A DNA stretch of 64,000 nt, from positions 1 through 64,000 of the forward strand of contig JAFDVU010000002.1 of NCBI GenBank assembly GCA_018268835.1, given 5' to 3'. Position numbers and translations under genes: made by a program. The stretch's first letter is position 1. Each line of letters begins with the position of its first letter. Of this stretch, positions 36,095-45,445 are shown in pieces. Source of the stretch: Acidobacteriota bacterium. GTDB lineage: Bacteria; Acidobacteriota; Terriglobia; Bryobacterales; Bryobacteraceae. The notes under the pieces were generated by a model. The model worked only from the letters and a program-made list of their open reading frames with translations. It did no database searches and was not told the DNA's origin.

Positions 36095-36735
36095 TTGCCA
36101 GTTCGATCAAGCGGGATCTCGCCCAGGCCGTTTATAACGAAATCATTCCGGCCGGCGAGCCCTGGGTCTATGAGGTGCGCCAGGGGCAGATTCTGCGCAT
36201 CGTGGACCTGCACGGAAACCAGGCGGTGGACACCCTGTTTTACAACGCTCACGATTATTCAGACCGTTACAGCGCGCAGGACACCATCCGCCACCAGAAG
36301 AACCTCTATCTCACCACCGGATCCAAACTCATTTCGACGCGCGGTACCGTGCTGCTGACGATCGTCGACGACACCTGCGGACGGCACGACACCCTGGGCG
36401 GTGCCTGCGCCAACGAAAGCAACATGGTGCGCTACGCGATTGAGAAGCGTTTCATGCACGCCTGCCGCAGCAGTTTCCTCAAGGGACTGATCGATTGGGG
36501 GCGCGGCATGGAGAAGCGCGACATCACCAGCAACATCAACTTCTTCATGAACGTGCCGGTGACTCCCGAGGGGCAGCTTACCTTCGCGGACGGCATCTCC
36601 GAACCCGGTAAATACGTGGAACTGCGCGCCGAAACCGACGTCTTGTGCGCCATCAGCAACTGCCCGCAGCTCAACAATCCGTGCAATGCCTACAACCCGA
36701 CTCCAATTCAGGTGTTGATCTGGGACCGCGATTGA
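36091..36735 (+). CDS. DUF1989 protein, urea carboxylase-associated protein 2 (carboxyguanidine deiminase subunit)
   Basis: The 214-residue product is a paralogue of the preceding gene. It contains [65 protein letters not shown] and [25 protein letters not shown], the UAAP2 pattern, including the same Cys/His/Glu constellation. The two proteins act together as carboxyguanidine deiminase. It overlaps both neighbours: ATGA with the upstream gene and TGATG with the carboxylase start, so the three are translationally coupled. Confidence 0.9.
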   Translation: MIASSIKRDLAQAVYNEIIPAGEPWVYEVRQGQILRIVDLHGNQAVDTLFYNAHDYSDRYSAQDTIRHQKNLYLTTGSKLISTRGTVLLTIVDDTCGRHDTLGGACANESNMVRYAIEKRFMHACRSSFLKGLIDWGRGMEKRDITSNINFFMNVPVTPEGQLTFADGISEPGKYVELRAETDVLCAISNCPQLNNPCNAYNPTPIQVLIWDRD

Positions 36736-39700
36736 TGTTCGGCAAAGTACTCATCGCCAACCGCGGCGCCATCGCCTGCCGAATCATGCGCACGCTGCGC
36801 GGCATGGGAGTGGCCTCGGTGGCGGTGTACTCCGCGGCGGACCGCCATTCGCTGCACGTGCGCATGGCGGACGAAGCCGTGGAGATCGGTCCCGCGCCCG
36901 CGGCGCAGAGCTATCTTTCGGTGGAGGCAATTCTGCGCGTTGCCGCCGAACGCGGGGCGGAGGCGATTCATCCGGGGTACGGTTTCCTCAGCGAGAACGC
37001 CGAATTCGCCGAAGCCTGCGCGCGCGCGGGAATCGTCTTCATCGGTCCGACGCCTGAACAAATGCGGCAGTTCGGCCTCAAACACACGGCGCGCGAGATC
37101 GCCCGCGCCAACGGCGTGCCGCTGCTGCCCGGCACGGACCTGCTGAATTCGCCCGCGGAGGCCGCGGACGCGGCGCGCGCGATCGGCTACCCGGTGATGC
37201 TGAAGAGCACGGCCGGCGGCGGCGGCATCGGGATGCGACTGTGCCGCGGCGAAGCCGAGCTATCCGCGGCGTACGAAGCGGTCGAGCGGCAGAGCCGCGC
37301 GGCCTTCGGCTCCACAGGCCTGTACCTGGAGAAACTCGTCGAGCACGCGCGCCACATCGAGGTGCAGATCTTTGGCGACGGCGCGGGCAACGTGATTGCG
37401 CTCGGCGAGCGCGATTGTTCGGCGCAGCGGCGCAACCAGAAGGTGATTGAAGAAACTCCCGCCCCCGGACTCGCGGGGGCGACCCGCGCGGCGCTCTTCG
37501 ATGCGGCGGTGCGACTCGGCCGCGCCGTGCGCTATCGATCCGCCGGCACGGTCGAGTTCATCTACGACGCCGGAACCGGCGCGTTCTATTTCCTGGAAGT
37601 GAACACGCGCCTGCAGGTGGAGCACGGCGTCACCGAAGAGGTCGCCGGGATTGACCTGGTGGAGTGGATGGTGCGGCAGGCGGCGGGCGAGGCCGTATTA
37701 ACAGAAGTCTCCCCCTCGGGTGCGTCGATTCAAGTGCGGCTGTACGCGGAAGATCCGGCGCGCGACTTCCAGCCGAGTTCGGGAACCCTGGGCGAAGTGG
37801 CGTGGCCGGCGGACGCGCGCGTGGAAACGTGGATCGAGTCCGGCAGCGAGATTACCCCGTACTACGATCCAATGCTGGCCAAGATCATCGTGCGCGGAGC
37901 GGATCGCGCGCAGGCCCTGGCGCGCCTGCGCGAGGCCTTGGCCGGATGCCGCGTGGCGGGGATCGAAACGAACCTGGAGTACCTGCGGCAGGTGGCCGAC
38001 GACGCGGCGTTCGCGCGCGGCGGCGTGACCACCTCCTTCCTGCGCACGTTACCCTATCAGCGGCGCGCGGTCGAGGTGATCGACGCCGGCGTGCAGACCA
38101 CCGTGCAGGATTATCCCGGGCGGCTGGGCTACTGGCACGTGGGCGTGCCGCCATCGGGACCGATGGATGCGCTCGCCTTCCGCGCGGCCAACCGGCTGGT
38201 GGGCAATCCGGATGGGACCGCGGCTCTGGAGATCGCGGTAATGGGGCCGGCGTTGCGCTTCGCCTGCGAGGCCACGATCGCGCTCACGGGCGCGGATTTC
38301 GACGCGCGGGTCGATGGCGATCCCCTCCCGCGCTGGCGCGCCGTGACGGTGCGCGCCGGCGCGACGCTCGCGATGTCCACCGCGCAGGGCAGCGGCGCGC
38401 GCGCCTATCTGGCGATCTCGGGCGGCATCGACGTACCAGAATACCTGGGCAGCCGCGCAACCTTCATCCTCGGCAAGTTCGGAGGGCACGCCGGCCGTCC
38501 GCTGCGCGCCGGCGACGTGCTGCACCTGGCGACGCTGCACGCGCACGCGCCGGCGGCGGAGTTGACGCCACCGCGCTACACCGGGCACTGGGATATCGCG
38601 GTGCTCTACGGTCCGCACGGCGCGCCGGATTTCTTCACCGCCGAAGACATCGCGACGTTTTTCGCCGCGCGCTGGAAGGTACATCACAATTCCGACCGGA
38701 CCGGCGTGCGGCTGATCGGTCCCAAGCCGGTGTGGGCGCGCAAAGACGGTGGCGAAGCGGGGCTTCACCCCTCGAACATTCACGACAACGCTTACGCGAT
38801 CGGGACCGTGGACTTCACCGGCGACATGCCCGTAATCCTGGGCCCGGACGGACCCAGTCTCGGCGGCTTCGTCTGTCCGGCGACGATCGTCCACGCCGAA
38901 CTCTGGAAGATGGGGCAGTTGCGCCCGGGCGACACCGTGGGGTTTCACGCGGTGACTCCGCAAACGGCGGCGGCCCTCGAAGACGAGGTCGAACGCTACC
39001 TGGCGCACGGCGGCGCGCTGCGCGGAACGGGGATAAGCCACGCGGATGCGGCACCGGCGGCGCCGGTCTTGCGCTCCGCGCCCGGCGTGGTCTGCCGCGA
39101 AGCCGGCGACCGCAACCTGCTGGTCGAGTACGGCGCGAACGTGCTCGATCTCAACCTGCGCTTCCGCGTCCACGCGCTCGAACAACTCCTGCGCGCGGCG
39201 GGACTCGCGGGCATCCTGGACCTCACGCCGGGAGTGCGGTCGCTGCAGATCCACTACGACCCGCGCCGCCTGCCGCGCGCGGAACTGCTCGTCGCGCTCG
39301 ACGATTGCGAACGCCGGATACCGGACCTCGACGATATCTCCGCGCCTTCGCGCACGGTCCACCTGCCGCTCTCCTGGGAGGACCCTGCGACTCTGCTGGC
39401 GATTCGCAGGTACATGCAGTCTGTGCGGCCGGACGCTCCGTGGTGCCCGAGCAACATCGAGTTTATCCGCCGCATCAACGGGCTCGGCAGCGTGGATGAG
39501 GTCAAGCGCATCGTCTTCGACGCGTCGTACCTCGTACTCGGGCTGGGCGATGTCTATCTCGGCGCCCCCGTGGCGACGCCCGTGGATCCACGCCACCGCC
39601 TGGTCACCACCAAGTACAATCCGGCGCGCACCTGGACGCCGGAGAACGCGGTGGGCATCGGTGGCGCGTACCTGTGCGTCTACGGGATGGAAGGCCCCGG

Positions 39701-40280
39701 CGGGTATCAGTTCGTCGGGCGCACGGTGCAGATGTGGAACACATGGCGCGGTTCGCCGCCCTGGCTGCTCCGCTTCTTCGACCGCATCCGTTTCTACGAG
39801 GTGAGCGCGCCGGAACTGGCGGAGATCCGCGAAACATTTCCCCGCGGCGGCTACCCGCTGCGCATCGAAGAGGGTGTGTTCCGGCCGCGCGAGTACCACG
39901 CGTTCGCCGATTCGATCCGCGAGAGCGCGTCGGCGTTCAAACGCACCCAGCAGGCGGCATTCGAAGCCGAGCGCGAGCGCTGGGCCGCGGCCGGCGTGGA
40001 TCGTTTCGAAGCGCCCGCGGAGTTGGAGCCCCGCGCGGTGCAGGATGCGGTTCCGGAGGGCTGCCGCCCGGTGGTTTCGCCGGTGAGCGCCAGCGTGTGG
40101 AATGTAGCGGTGGAGGCAGGCCAGCGCGTGCAGGCCGGCCAGAAGTTGATTGTGCTGGAGGCCATGAAGATGGAAATCGCCGTGGCCGCACCGCGCGCCG
40201 GCGTGGTGGAGCGGCTCAACTGTGCGCCCGGCGCGCTGGTGACCGCGGGACAGAGCCTGGTGACTCTGCGGGACCTGTGA
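36735..40280 (+). CDS. uca: Biotin-dependent urea/guanidine carboxylase
   Basis: From the ATG at 36735 this is a 1181-residue cytosolic enzyme. The biotin carboxylase half (about 1-450) has FGKVLIANRGAIACRI, the ATP-grasp loop KSTAGGGGIGM and FLEVNTRLQVEHGVTEE. The KipI/KipA-like carboxyltransferase region follows (about 460-1090: GVQTTVQDYPGRLGYWHVGVP, and later PGVRSLQIHYDP and PSNIEFIRRINGL). A biotinyl domain ends the protein, with VLEAMKMEIAV placing the biotin on lysine 1145. It carboxylates guanidine (or urea) at the cost of ATP. The adjacent DUF1989 pair, absent from plain urea pathways, argues for guanidine. The residue that separates guanidine from urea enzymes was not located. Confidence 0.93.
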   Translation: MFGKVLIANRGAIACRIMRTLRGMGVASVAVYSAADRHSLHVRMADEAVEIGPAPAAQSYLSVEAILRVAAERGAEAIHPGYGFLSENAEFAEACARAGIVFIGPTPEQMRQFGLKHTAREIARANGVPLLPGTDLLNSPAEAADAARAIGYPVMLKSTAGGGGIGMRLCRGEAELSAAYEAVERQSRAAFGSTGLYLEKLVEHARHIEVQIFGDGAGNVIALGERDCSAQRRNQKVIEETPAPGLAGATRAALFDAAVRLGRAVRYRSAGTVEFIYDAGTGAFYFLEVNTRLQVEHGVTEEVAGIDLVEWMVRQAAGEAVLTEVSPSGASIQVRLYAEDPARDFQPSSGTLGEVAWPADARVETWIESGSEITPYYDPMLAKIIVRGADRAQALARLREALAGCRVAGIETNLEYLRQVADDAAFARGGVTTSFLRTLPYQRRAVEVIDAGVQTTVQDYPGRLGYWHVGVPPSGPMDALAFRAANRLVGNPDGTAALEIAVMGPALRFACEATIALTGADFDARVDGDPLPRWRAVTVRAGATLAMSTAQGSGARAYLAISGGIDVPEYLGSRATFILGKFGGHAGRPLRAGDVLHLATLHAHAPAAELTPPRYTGHWDIAVLYGPHGAPDFFTAEDIATFFAARWKVHHNSDRTGVRLIGPKPVWARKDGGEAGLHPSNIHDNAYAIGTVDFTGDMPVILGPDGPSLGGFVCPATIVHAELWKMGQLRPGDTVGFHAVTPQTAAALEDEVERYLAHGGALRGTGISHADAAPAAPVLRSAPGVVCREAGDRNLLVEYGANVLDLNLRFRVHALEQLLRAAGLAGILDLTPGVRSLQIHYDPRRLPRAELLVALDDCERRIPDLDDISAPSRTVHLPLSWEDPATLLAIRRYMQSVRPDAPWCPSNIEFIRRINGLGSVDEVKRIVFDASYLVLGLGDVYLGAPVATPVDPRHRLVTTKYNPARTWTPENAVGIGGAYLCVYGMEGPGGYQFVGRTVQMWNTWRGSPPWLLRFFDRIRFYEVSAPELAEIRETFPRGGYPLRIEEGVFRPREYHAFADSIRESASAFKRTQQAAFEAERERWAAAGVDRFEAPAELEPRAVQDAVPEGCRPVVSPVSASVWNVAVEAGQRVQAGQKLIVLEAMKMEIAVAAPRAGVVERLNCAPGALVTAGQSLVTLRDL

Positions 40281-40289
40281 GGATGGACG

Positions 40290-42059
40290 ATGGAACTCGA
40301 TCTGGGTTCGTTGCGGGAGTTGTATAAATCCGGCCGGGCCACGCCGTCGGACGTGATCGCGGCCGTGTACGAAAAAATCGCGTCGGGCCCTGCGGAGCCG
40401 GTATGGATCTCGCTGGTGCCGCGCGAAAAATCCATGGCGCGGGCGCGCAAGCTGGAGCGCGATCCGCTGGCCGCGGTGCGGCCGCTCTACGGCGTGCCGT
40501 TCGCTATTAAGGACAACATCGACCTGGCCGGCGTGCCCACCACCGCCGCGTGCCCGGCCTACGGGTACACGCCCGGCCACAGCGCGGCCGTGGTGCAGAC
40601 GCTGATCGACGCCGGCGCAATCCCCATCGGCAAGACCAACATGGATCAGTTCGCCACCGGACTGGTGGGCACGCGCTCGCCTCACGGCGCCTGCTCCAGC
40701 GTGTTCGATGGGCGATACATTTCGGGCGGCTCGAGTTCGGGTTCGGCCGTGGCGGTGGCGTCCGGCATGGCCGCCTTCGCGCTCGGCACCGATACCGCCG
40801 GCTCGGGACGCGTGCCCGCGGCGTTCAACGGATTGATCGGCCTGAAGCCCACGCGCGGCACGTTGAGTACGCGCGGCGTAGTGCCGGCGTGCCGCACGCT
40901 GGACTGCGTCAGCGTGTTCGCGCGCACCTGCGACGACGCGCAGACCGTGTGGAGCACGACGCGCGGCTTCGATCCCGAAGATCCGTATTCGCGCGCGCCT
41001 CGCGCCGGCGAGGATGCGGCGCCGTGGCTGGCCGGCGATTTCGTCTTCGGCGTGCCCGCCGCCGCGCAACTGGAATTCTACGGCGATAAGAGCGCGGCCT
41101 CCCTCTACGGCGCCGCCATCGCCCGCCTGGAATCGCTCGGCGGCCGCAAGGTCGAGATCGATTTCTCCCCGTTCCGCGCCGCCGCGGCGCTGCTCTATTC
41201 AGGGCCGTGGGTGGCCGAACGCTACGCAGCCATCCGCGACTTCATCGAACAGCATGGCGCCGAGATGAATCCCGTGGTGCGCGGAATTATCGAGGGCGCC
41301 CGCCGGTATACCGCCGCCGATGCGTTCGCCGCCGAGTACACACTGCGCGACTTGCGCCGCGCCGCCGAAACACAATGGGAACGGATGGACGTGCTGGTGC
41401 TGCCCACCGCGCCGACCATCTATACCCACGAGGAGGTGGCCGCGGATCCGCTCCGCCTCAACACTAACCTCGGCTACTACACCAACTTCGTCAATCTGCT
41501 GGACCTTGCCGCGGTCGCGGTGCCCGCCGGGCGGCGTCCCGACGGGCTGCCGTTCGGCATCTCCTTGATCGGTCCCGCGTTCAGCGACGAAGCCATCCTG
41601 ACGCTGGCGGGCCGCTATTGCGATTCCCCGGTGGCGCGCGAATCGGAGTGTCCGCCGGGCTGCGTGGCGGTGGCGGTGGTCGGAGCGCACCTTTCCGGAC
41701 AGCCGCTCAACTGGCAACTCACGGAGCGCGGCGCAAGGCGGTTGAGGGCGTGCCGAACCGCGCCGGAATACCGGCTGTATGCGCTGGAAGGCACGCGGCC
41801 GCCCAAGCCCGGACTGGTCCGCGACGATTCCTTCCGCGGCCCAGGAATCGAGGTGGAGGTCTGGGCCATCCCGGAACATCAGTTCGGCGGATTCGTCGCC
41901 GCCGTGCCCGCGCCGCTCGGAATCGGTAACGCCGTCCTCGACGACGGCGAACAGGTCAAGTGTTTTATCTGCGAACCCCGCGCGATTCAGGGCGCGCAGG
42001 AGATTACCCGCTTCGGCGGCTGGAAGCATTACCTGAACCAGCCGCTATTAACGCGGTAG
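40290..42059 (+). CDS. atzF: Allophanate hydrolase
   Basis: This 589-residue enzyme hydrolyses allophanate to ammonia and CO2 in the cytoplasm. The amidase-signature domain shows the Ser-cisSer-Lys triad at K74 (GVPFAIKDNID), S148 (GGSSSGSAVAVASG) and S172 (GTDTAGSGRVPAAF). The spacing of 74 and 24 residues equals that known for AtzF. A second C-terminal domain from about residue 440 (GAHLSGQPLNWQL to AIQGAQEITRFGGWKHYL) is the decarboxylating/accessory domain of full-length enzymes. It begins 9 bases after the carboxylase stop and is in the same operon. It processes the product of the DUF1989 deiminase. Confidence 0.95.
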   Translation: MELDLGSLRELYKSGRATPSDVIAAVYEKIASGPAEPVWISLVPREKSMARARKLERDPLAAVRPLYGVPFAIKDNIDLAGVPTTAACPAYGYTPGHSAAVVQTLIDAGAIPIGKTNMDQFATGLVGTRSPHGACSSVFDGRYISGGSSSGSAVAVASGMAAFALGTDTAGSGRVPAAFNGLIGLKPTRGTLSTRGVVPACRTLDCVSVFARTCDDAQTVWSTTRGFDPEDPYSRAPRAGEDAAPWLAGDFVFGVPAAAQLEFYGDKSAASLYGAAIARLESLGGRKVEIDFSPFRAAAALLYSGPWVAERYAAIRDFIEQHGAEMNPVVRGIIEGARRYTAADAFAAEYTLRDLRRAAETQWERMDVLVLPTAPTIYTHEEVAADPLRLNTNLGYYTNFVNLLDLAAVAVPAGRRPDGLPFGISLIGPAFSDEAILTLAGRYCDSPVARESECPPGCVAVAVVGAHLSGQPLNWQLTERGARRLRACRTAPEYRLYALEGTRPPKPGLVRDDSFRGPGIEVEVWAIPEHQFGGFVAAVPAPLGIGNAVLDDGEQVKCFICEPRAIQGAQEITRFGGWKHYLNQPLLTR

Positions 42060-42103
42060 ATCGGCTGTATAAACAGAATCGGCGCGGCGATGCCGGCCGC
42101 CGA

Positions 42104-42112
42104 TGGTAGAAT
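42104..42112 (+). promoter_or_regulatory. Extended -10 promoter of the ABC transporter genes
   Basis: TGG followed by TAGAAT (42107-42112), about 75 bases before the ATG at 42187. It suggests the transporter can be transcribed apart from the catabolic genes. The 60-base leader was checked for a guanidine-type riboswitch; none convincing. Confidence 0.45.
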
Positions 42113-42186
42113 TCTGAAATAGCTTCAGGGCCCGGTAGCCACTGATCACAGTCCGCCACGCGCGCGGCTCAACCGTGGGACTTGCG

Positions 42187-43230
42187 ATGCTCTGGCGCTT
42201 CTCTGCACTCATCTTTCTCGCCGCTTCCGCTTTTGCGCAGAAGCCTGCTTTCACCGTGGGCTGGTCGGTTTACGCCGGCTGGACCCCCTATCATTACATG
42301 AACCGCTCCGGCATCCTGCGTAAGTGGGCGGATAAGTACGGAATCAATATCAAGGTGCAGCGGTTCGACTACGCGCCTTCCCTGGACGCCTTTGTGGCCA
42401 GGAACATCGACGCCTGCACCATGACCAACATGGAAGCGCTCGATATGCCCGCCGCTTCGGGCGTGCCCACTACGGCAATTCTCATAGGCGATTACTCCAA
42501 CGGCAATGACGCGGTACTGGCGCGCGGCGGACTTCAGTTGAAGGATCTCGCCGGCAAGAAGATGTTGCTGGTGGAGAAGACGGTTTCCGAATACCTGTTC
42601 GACCGCGCCATGACGCTCAACGGTCTGCGCGATCAGATCAAGCGCGTGCGCATGATCAACACCAGCGATTCCGATGTCGCCACGGCCTTCATCGGCGACA
42701 ACAGCGCGTCCGCCGTGGTCACCTGGAAGCCGATGGTGTCGCAGATCGCCCGGCAGAAGGGCGTGCAATCGCTGTTCAACTCCTCGCAGATTCCTGGCGA
42801 AATCCTGGACCTCACGGTGGTCCGCACCGACGTGCTCGACCGGCCCGACGGGGCGGGAAAGAAGTTCGCCATGGCGCTGGCCGGGGCCTGGTACGAGATG
42901 CTCGGCCGGATGCACGACGACCGCGTCCTGGCGGCCATCGCCGAAGGCAGCGAAGATACCCCGGCCTCCTACAAGGAGCAACTCAGCACGACGAAGATGT
43001 TCTACCTGGCGAAGGACGCGGCGGCGTTCGGCTCCTCTCCAGACCTCAAGCAGAAGATGGCGCTGGTGCGCCAGTTCTGTTTCGATCACGGCCTGCTCGG
43101 CTCCAACACGCGCTCGGTGGACGACGTGGCCATCAAATATCCCGACGGCTCCGTGCAAGGGAAAAAGGATCGCGTGCGCTTCGTCTTCGACGTGAGCTTC
43201 ATGCAGATGGCCGCGCAGGGGAGGCTCTGA
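42187..43230 (+). CDS. ABC transporter substrate-binding protein (urea carboxylase-associated)
   Basis: From the ATG at 42187 the 347-residue product has a signal peptide ending ASAFAQ (about residue 18) and a periplasmic binding domain of the NMT1/SsuA type: FTVGWSVYAGWTPYHYM, the hinge-near DACTMTNMEALDMPAASG, SNGNDAVLARGG and LVEKTVSEYLFDRAM. This matches the class associated with urea carboxylase loci (I recall TIGR03427). With the operon context it probably binds guanidine or a guanidino compound. A GTG at 42175 could extend it by four residues. The permease starts 2 bases after its stop. Confidence 0.88.
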   Translation: MLWRFSALIFLAASAFAQKPAFTVGWSVYAGWTPYHYMNRSGILRKWADKYGINIKVQRFDYAPSLDAFVARNIDACTMTNMEALDMPAASGVPTTAILIGDYSNGNDAVLARGGLQLKDLAGKKMLLVEKTVSEYLFDRAMTLNGLRDQIKRVRMINTSDSDVATAFIGDNSASAVVTWKPMVSQIARQKGVQSLFNSSQIPGEILDLTVVRTDVLDRPDGAGKKFAMALAGAWYEMLGRMHDDRVLAAIAEGSEDTPASYKEQLSTTKMFYLAKDAAAFGSSPDLKQKMALVRQFCFDHGLLGSNTRSVDDVAIKYPDGSVQGKKDRVRFVFDVSFMQMAAQGRL

Positions 43231-43232
43231 CC

Positions 43233-44090
43233 ATGTCCGCCGGGTTCCTGCTGATTCACGCCAGGCCGGGACGCGTTTGGTCCTTCGCGCTCTCCTGGCT
43301 TCTGTTCGCCGCCGGCATCGGCGCCTACCTGTGGGTGTCGCACGCGCGGCATCTCGACAATCCCGAGGACCGCGTCACTCCCACCCTGACCCAGATGGCC
43401 AAGGGCATGTACGGCGCGGTAATGCGGTCCGCGGAAGAGGACGAACCCACGGCGGATGACGCCGGTTTCCGGACCAGGCTTACCCACAGCATGCTGTGGA
43501 AAGACACCTGCGCCAGCGGCCGCCGCTTCTTCTACGCGCTCGCGCTGCTGATCCCGGCGGTCATTCTCGGACTGCACATGGGCCTGTTCCCGTATGTGGG
43601 GCAGTTCTTTCTCCGCTTCGTCTTGTTCTTCGATAAGATCATCGCGCTTTCGCTATTGCCGATCCTGTTCATCGCGTTCGGCATCGACGAGCTTTCGAAG
43701 GTCATGCTGATCGTCATCGGCGTGACCCCGACCATCATCCTGGATACTTTCAACCTCACCCGCGGCGTTCCCGGCGAGCAGGTCGTGAAGGCATTCACAC
43801 TCGGCGCGGGCGATTTCGACGTGGCCTACCGGGTGGTGCTCCGCCAGATTGCGCCGCGCGTCCTCAACTCGATCCGGCTCAACCTCAAGGCGGTGATGCT
43901 CTTCCTCTTCGCCGGCGAAATGATCGCCTCCACCGACGGCCTGGCATACCGCATCGCGCTGCTGCGCCGCCACATGGGGATGGACGTGATCATTCCCTAC
44001 GTGCTGTGGGTGGCGCTCCTGCTGTTCCTGGTGGACTTCGGGATGCGGCTGCTGAACCGCACGCTGCATCCGTGGTTCGAGGAGGCGTGA
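43233..44090 (+). CDS. ABC transporter permease
   Basis: The 285-residue inner-membrane protein has one N-terminal hydrophobic segment (residues 15-35), a soluble stretch of about 70 residues, and then five to six membrane helices. Its EAA-like cytoplasmic loop GVPGEQVVKAFTLGAGDFDVAYRVVLRQIAPRVL lies near residue 190 and docks with the ATPase. The ATG is 2 bases after the binding-protein stop. It would form the channel for the ligand of the preceding protein. The N-terminal extension before the first conserved helix is typical of urea carboxylase-associated permeases. Confidence 0.9.
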   Translation: MSAGFLLIHARPGRVWSFALSWLLFAAGIGAYLWVSHARHLDNPEDRVTPTLTQMAKGMYGAVMRSAEEDEPTADDAGFRTRLTHSMLWKDTCASGRRFFYALALLIPAVILGLHMGLFPYVGQFFLRFVLFFDKIIALSLLPILFIAFGIDELSKVMLIVIGVTPTIILDTFNLTRGVPGEQVVKAFTLGAGDFDVAYRVVLRQIAPRVLNSIRLNLKAVMLFLFAGEMIASTDGLAYRIALLRRHMGMDVIIPYVLWVALLLFLVDFGMRLLNRTLHPWFEEA

Positions 44091-44905
44091 TGGCGATGCC
44101 GCTGATTCAGATCGAAAGCGTATTCGTGGCCTACGGCAACCCGCCGCGCGCGGTGCTGGCCGGGATCGATCTTGAAATCGAGGAGGGCTCCTTCGTCTGC
44201 CTGCTGGGCCAGACCGGGTGCGGCAAGAGCACGCTGCTCAGGCTGGTGCTGGGCAGCGAGCGTCCCCTGCGCGGGCGCATCCTGATCGACGGGCGCGAAC
44301 ACCATCAGCCGGATTCCACCCGCGGCTACGTGCCGCAGCGCTACGCGCTCTTTCCCGACCGCACCGTGCTGGACAACATCACGTTCGGTCCCGAGGTAAG
44401 CGAATTCGGGCTCGCCGGGCGTCTGCGGCCTGCGTTTTACCGGCGGCGCAAGGAATTGCGCGACGAGGCGTTTCACTATCTCAGGCGCATCGGCCTGCGC
44501 GAGAGCGACGCGTCCAAGTATCCGCACCAACTCTCCGGCGGCATGCAGCAGCGGGTAGCCATCGCCCAGGCGCTGATCAACCGCCCGCGCATTCTGCTGA
44601 TGGACGAAGCCTTCAGCGCGCTCGATTCCGGCACGCGGCGCGAAATGCAGTCGCTGGTGCGTGAATTATGGAAGAGCACCGGGACCACGCTCCTGTTCGT
44701 CACCCACAATATCGACGAAGCGCTGCGCCTGGGTACGCGCGTCGTCGTGCTTGCCCGCGAAGCGCCGGAGCTGGGGTCGCGCATCGCCATGGATCTGGCG
44801 GTGCCGGACCCGTGCGCGCAGGAAGACATCCCTTCGCTCATGGACCGCCTGGAACGCGTCTCCTGCCCGGCGGAAGCCGGCGGCACGGTCACCCTTTCGG
44901 TATAG
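44090..44905 (+). CDS. ABC transporter ATP-binding protein
   Basis: The 271-residue product carries the Walker A motif GQTGCGKST (about residues 40-48), Q-loop YVPQRYALFPDRTV, ABC signature LSGGMQQRVAIAQAL and Walker B ILLMDEAFSALD, followed by a switch histidine in VTHNIDEAL. It powers uptake by the preceding permease. Its ATG overlaps the permease stop by one base (GATGG). It is the last gene of the cluster. About 750 bases without a conserved gene follow. Confidence 0.95.
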   Translation: MAMPLIQIESVFVAYGNPPRAVLAGIDLEIEEGSFVCLLGQTGCGKSTLLRLVLGSERPLRGRILIDGREHHQPDSTRGYVPQRYALFPDRTVLDNITFGPEVSEFGLAGRLRPAFYRRRKELRDEAFHYLRRIGLRESDASKYPHQLSGGMQQRVAIAQALINRPRILLMDEAFSALDSGTRREMQSLVRELWKSTGTTLLFVTHNIDEALRLGTRVVVLAREAPELGSRIAMDLAVPDPCAQEDIPSLMDRLERVSCPAEAGGTVTLSV

Positions 44906-45250
44906 TCCCCCGCCCCGATTTGGCGTTACCCCCTTCTCGACCACCCGGCTGCCCCCTGTAAGTGAGTGAAATATGGACATCTATTTCTGGTGCTCTCTTC
45001 AAGGCCGCCGGTGCTGAGCCAATCGGCGAACTTGTGAAAGCAGCGCGGGAGGTATTCGTCCATGCCTGCGCAGGCACACGCTGAAGAATGGGGGGAGGCG
45101 AGTTTGCAGCGGGCACGTTGTCGAGGCCGGCGCGCGTAGGCGGTCAGCGCTTCCTGGCCGCGCACCGGAGCGCGGCCGGGTGCGGCTGCAGTACCGGGGT
45201 CCCAAACTCAAGTTGTCGCACGGGTTAAACGTACCAGCCTATCGGGGTCT

Positions 45251-45305
45251 GGAATTTAGGCCTTGACACACGGTTGAATGTGCCTAAAGATCAAAGCGTA
45301 ATTCC
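45251..45305 (+). repeat. Inverted repeat surrounding a candidate promoter
   Basis: GGAATTTAGGC at 45251-45261 is mirrored by GCCTAAA (45282-45288) and AATTCC (45300-45305). Between the inner arms lies TTGACA (45263-45268), with TAAAGA 16 bases later at 45285-45290. Such geometry fits an operator over a promoter, or an RNA hairpin if read through. Confidence 0.4.
45263..45290 (+). promoter_or_regulatory. Candidate sigma70-type promoter upstream of the PilZ gene
   Basis: TTGACA, 16-base spacer and TAAAGA. This is the best -35 match in the window. The leader to the PilZ ATG would be about 350 bases. Confidence 0.4.
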
Positions 45306-45409
45306 AGCAACATTAGATCTTAATAAGACGTAACCTCTTTCAGGTCGCAGTACCTGAATCACCGGATATTCCCGTTCATAGGGATCCGGGAAGAAAAAAC
45401 GGGGGAGCC

Positions 45410-45445
45410 ATGATCATCATGGTTTCGGAGGACCCCGAGGTTTGA
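45410..45445 (+). CDS. Possible 11-codon leader peptide
   Basis: GGGGGAG is followed after two bases by ATG and eleven codons (MIIMVSEDPEV) ending in TGA at 45443-45445. The start lies in the palindrome CCATGATCATCATGG (45408-45422). The TGA overlaps a TTG (45442) that opens a longer frame running into the PilZ protein, so coupled translation is possible. The spacing of the ribosome site is short and the assignment is weak. It may instead be the start of a decayed gene. Confidence 0.22.
   Translation: MIIMVSEDPEV

Noticed and set aside
38049-41069. 1006-codon open frame on the minus strand opposite the carboxylase and allophanate hydrolase genes
   Set aside because: It lies antisense to two strongly recognised enzymes. 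Arginine-, alanine- and histidine-rich translation without motifs is typical of high-GC shadow frames.
42113-42186. Possible guanidine-I-like riboswitch before the ABC transporter
   Set aside because: Only vague resemblance around CAGTCCG; the conserved boxes as I know them are absent and the leader is too short.
44990-45230. Minus-strand frame with GMDEYLPRCFHKFADWL near 45060
   Set aside because: Short, no start with ribosome site, and no family recognised; could be a fragment, but not supportable.
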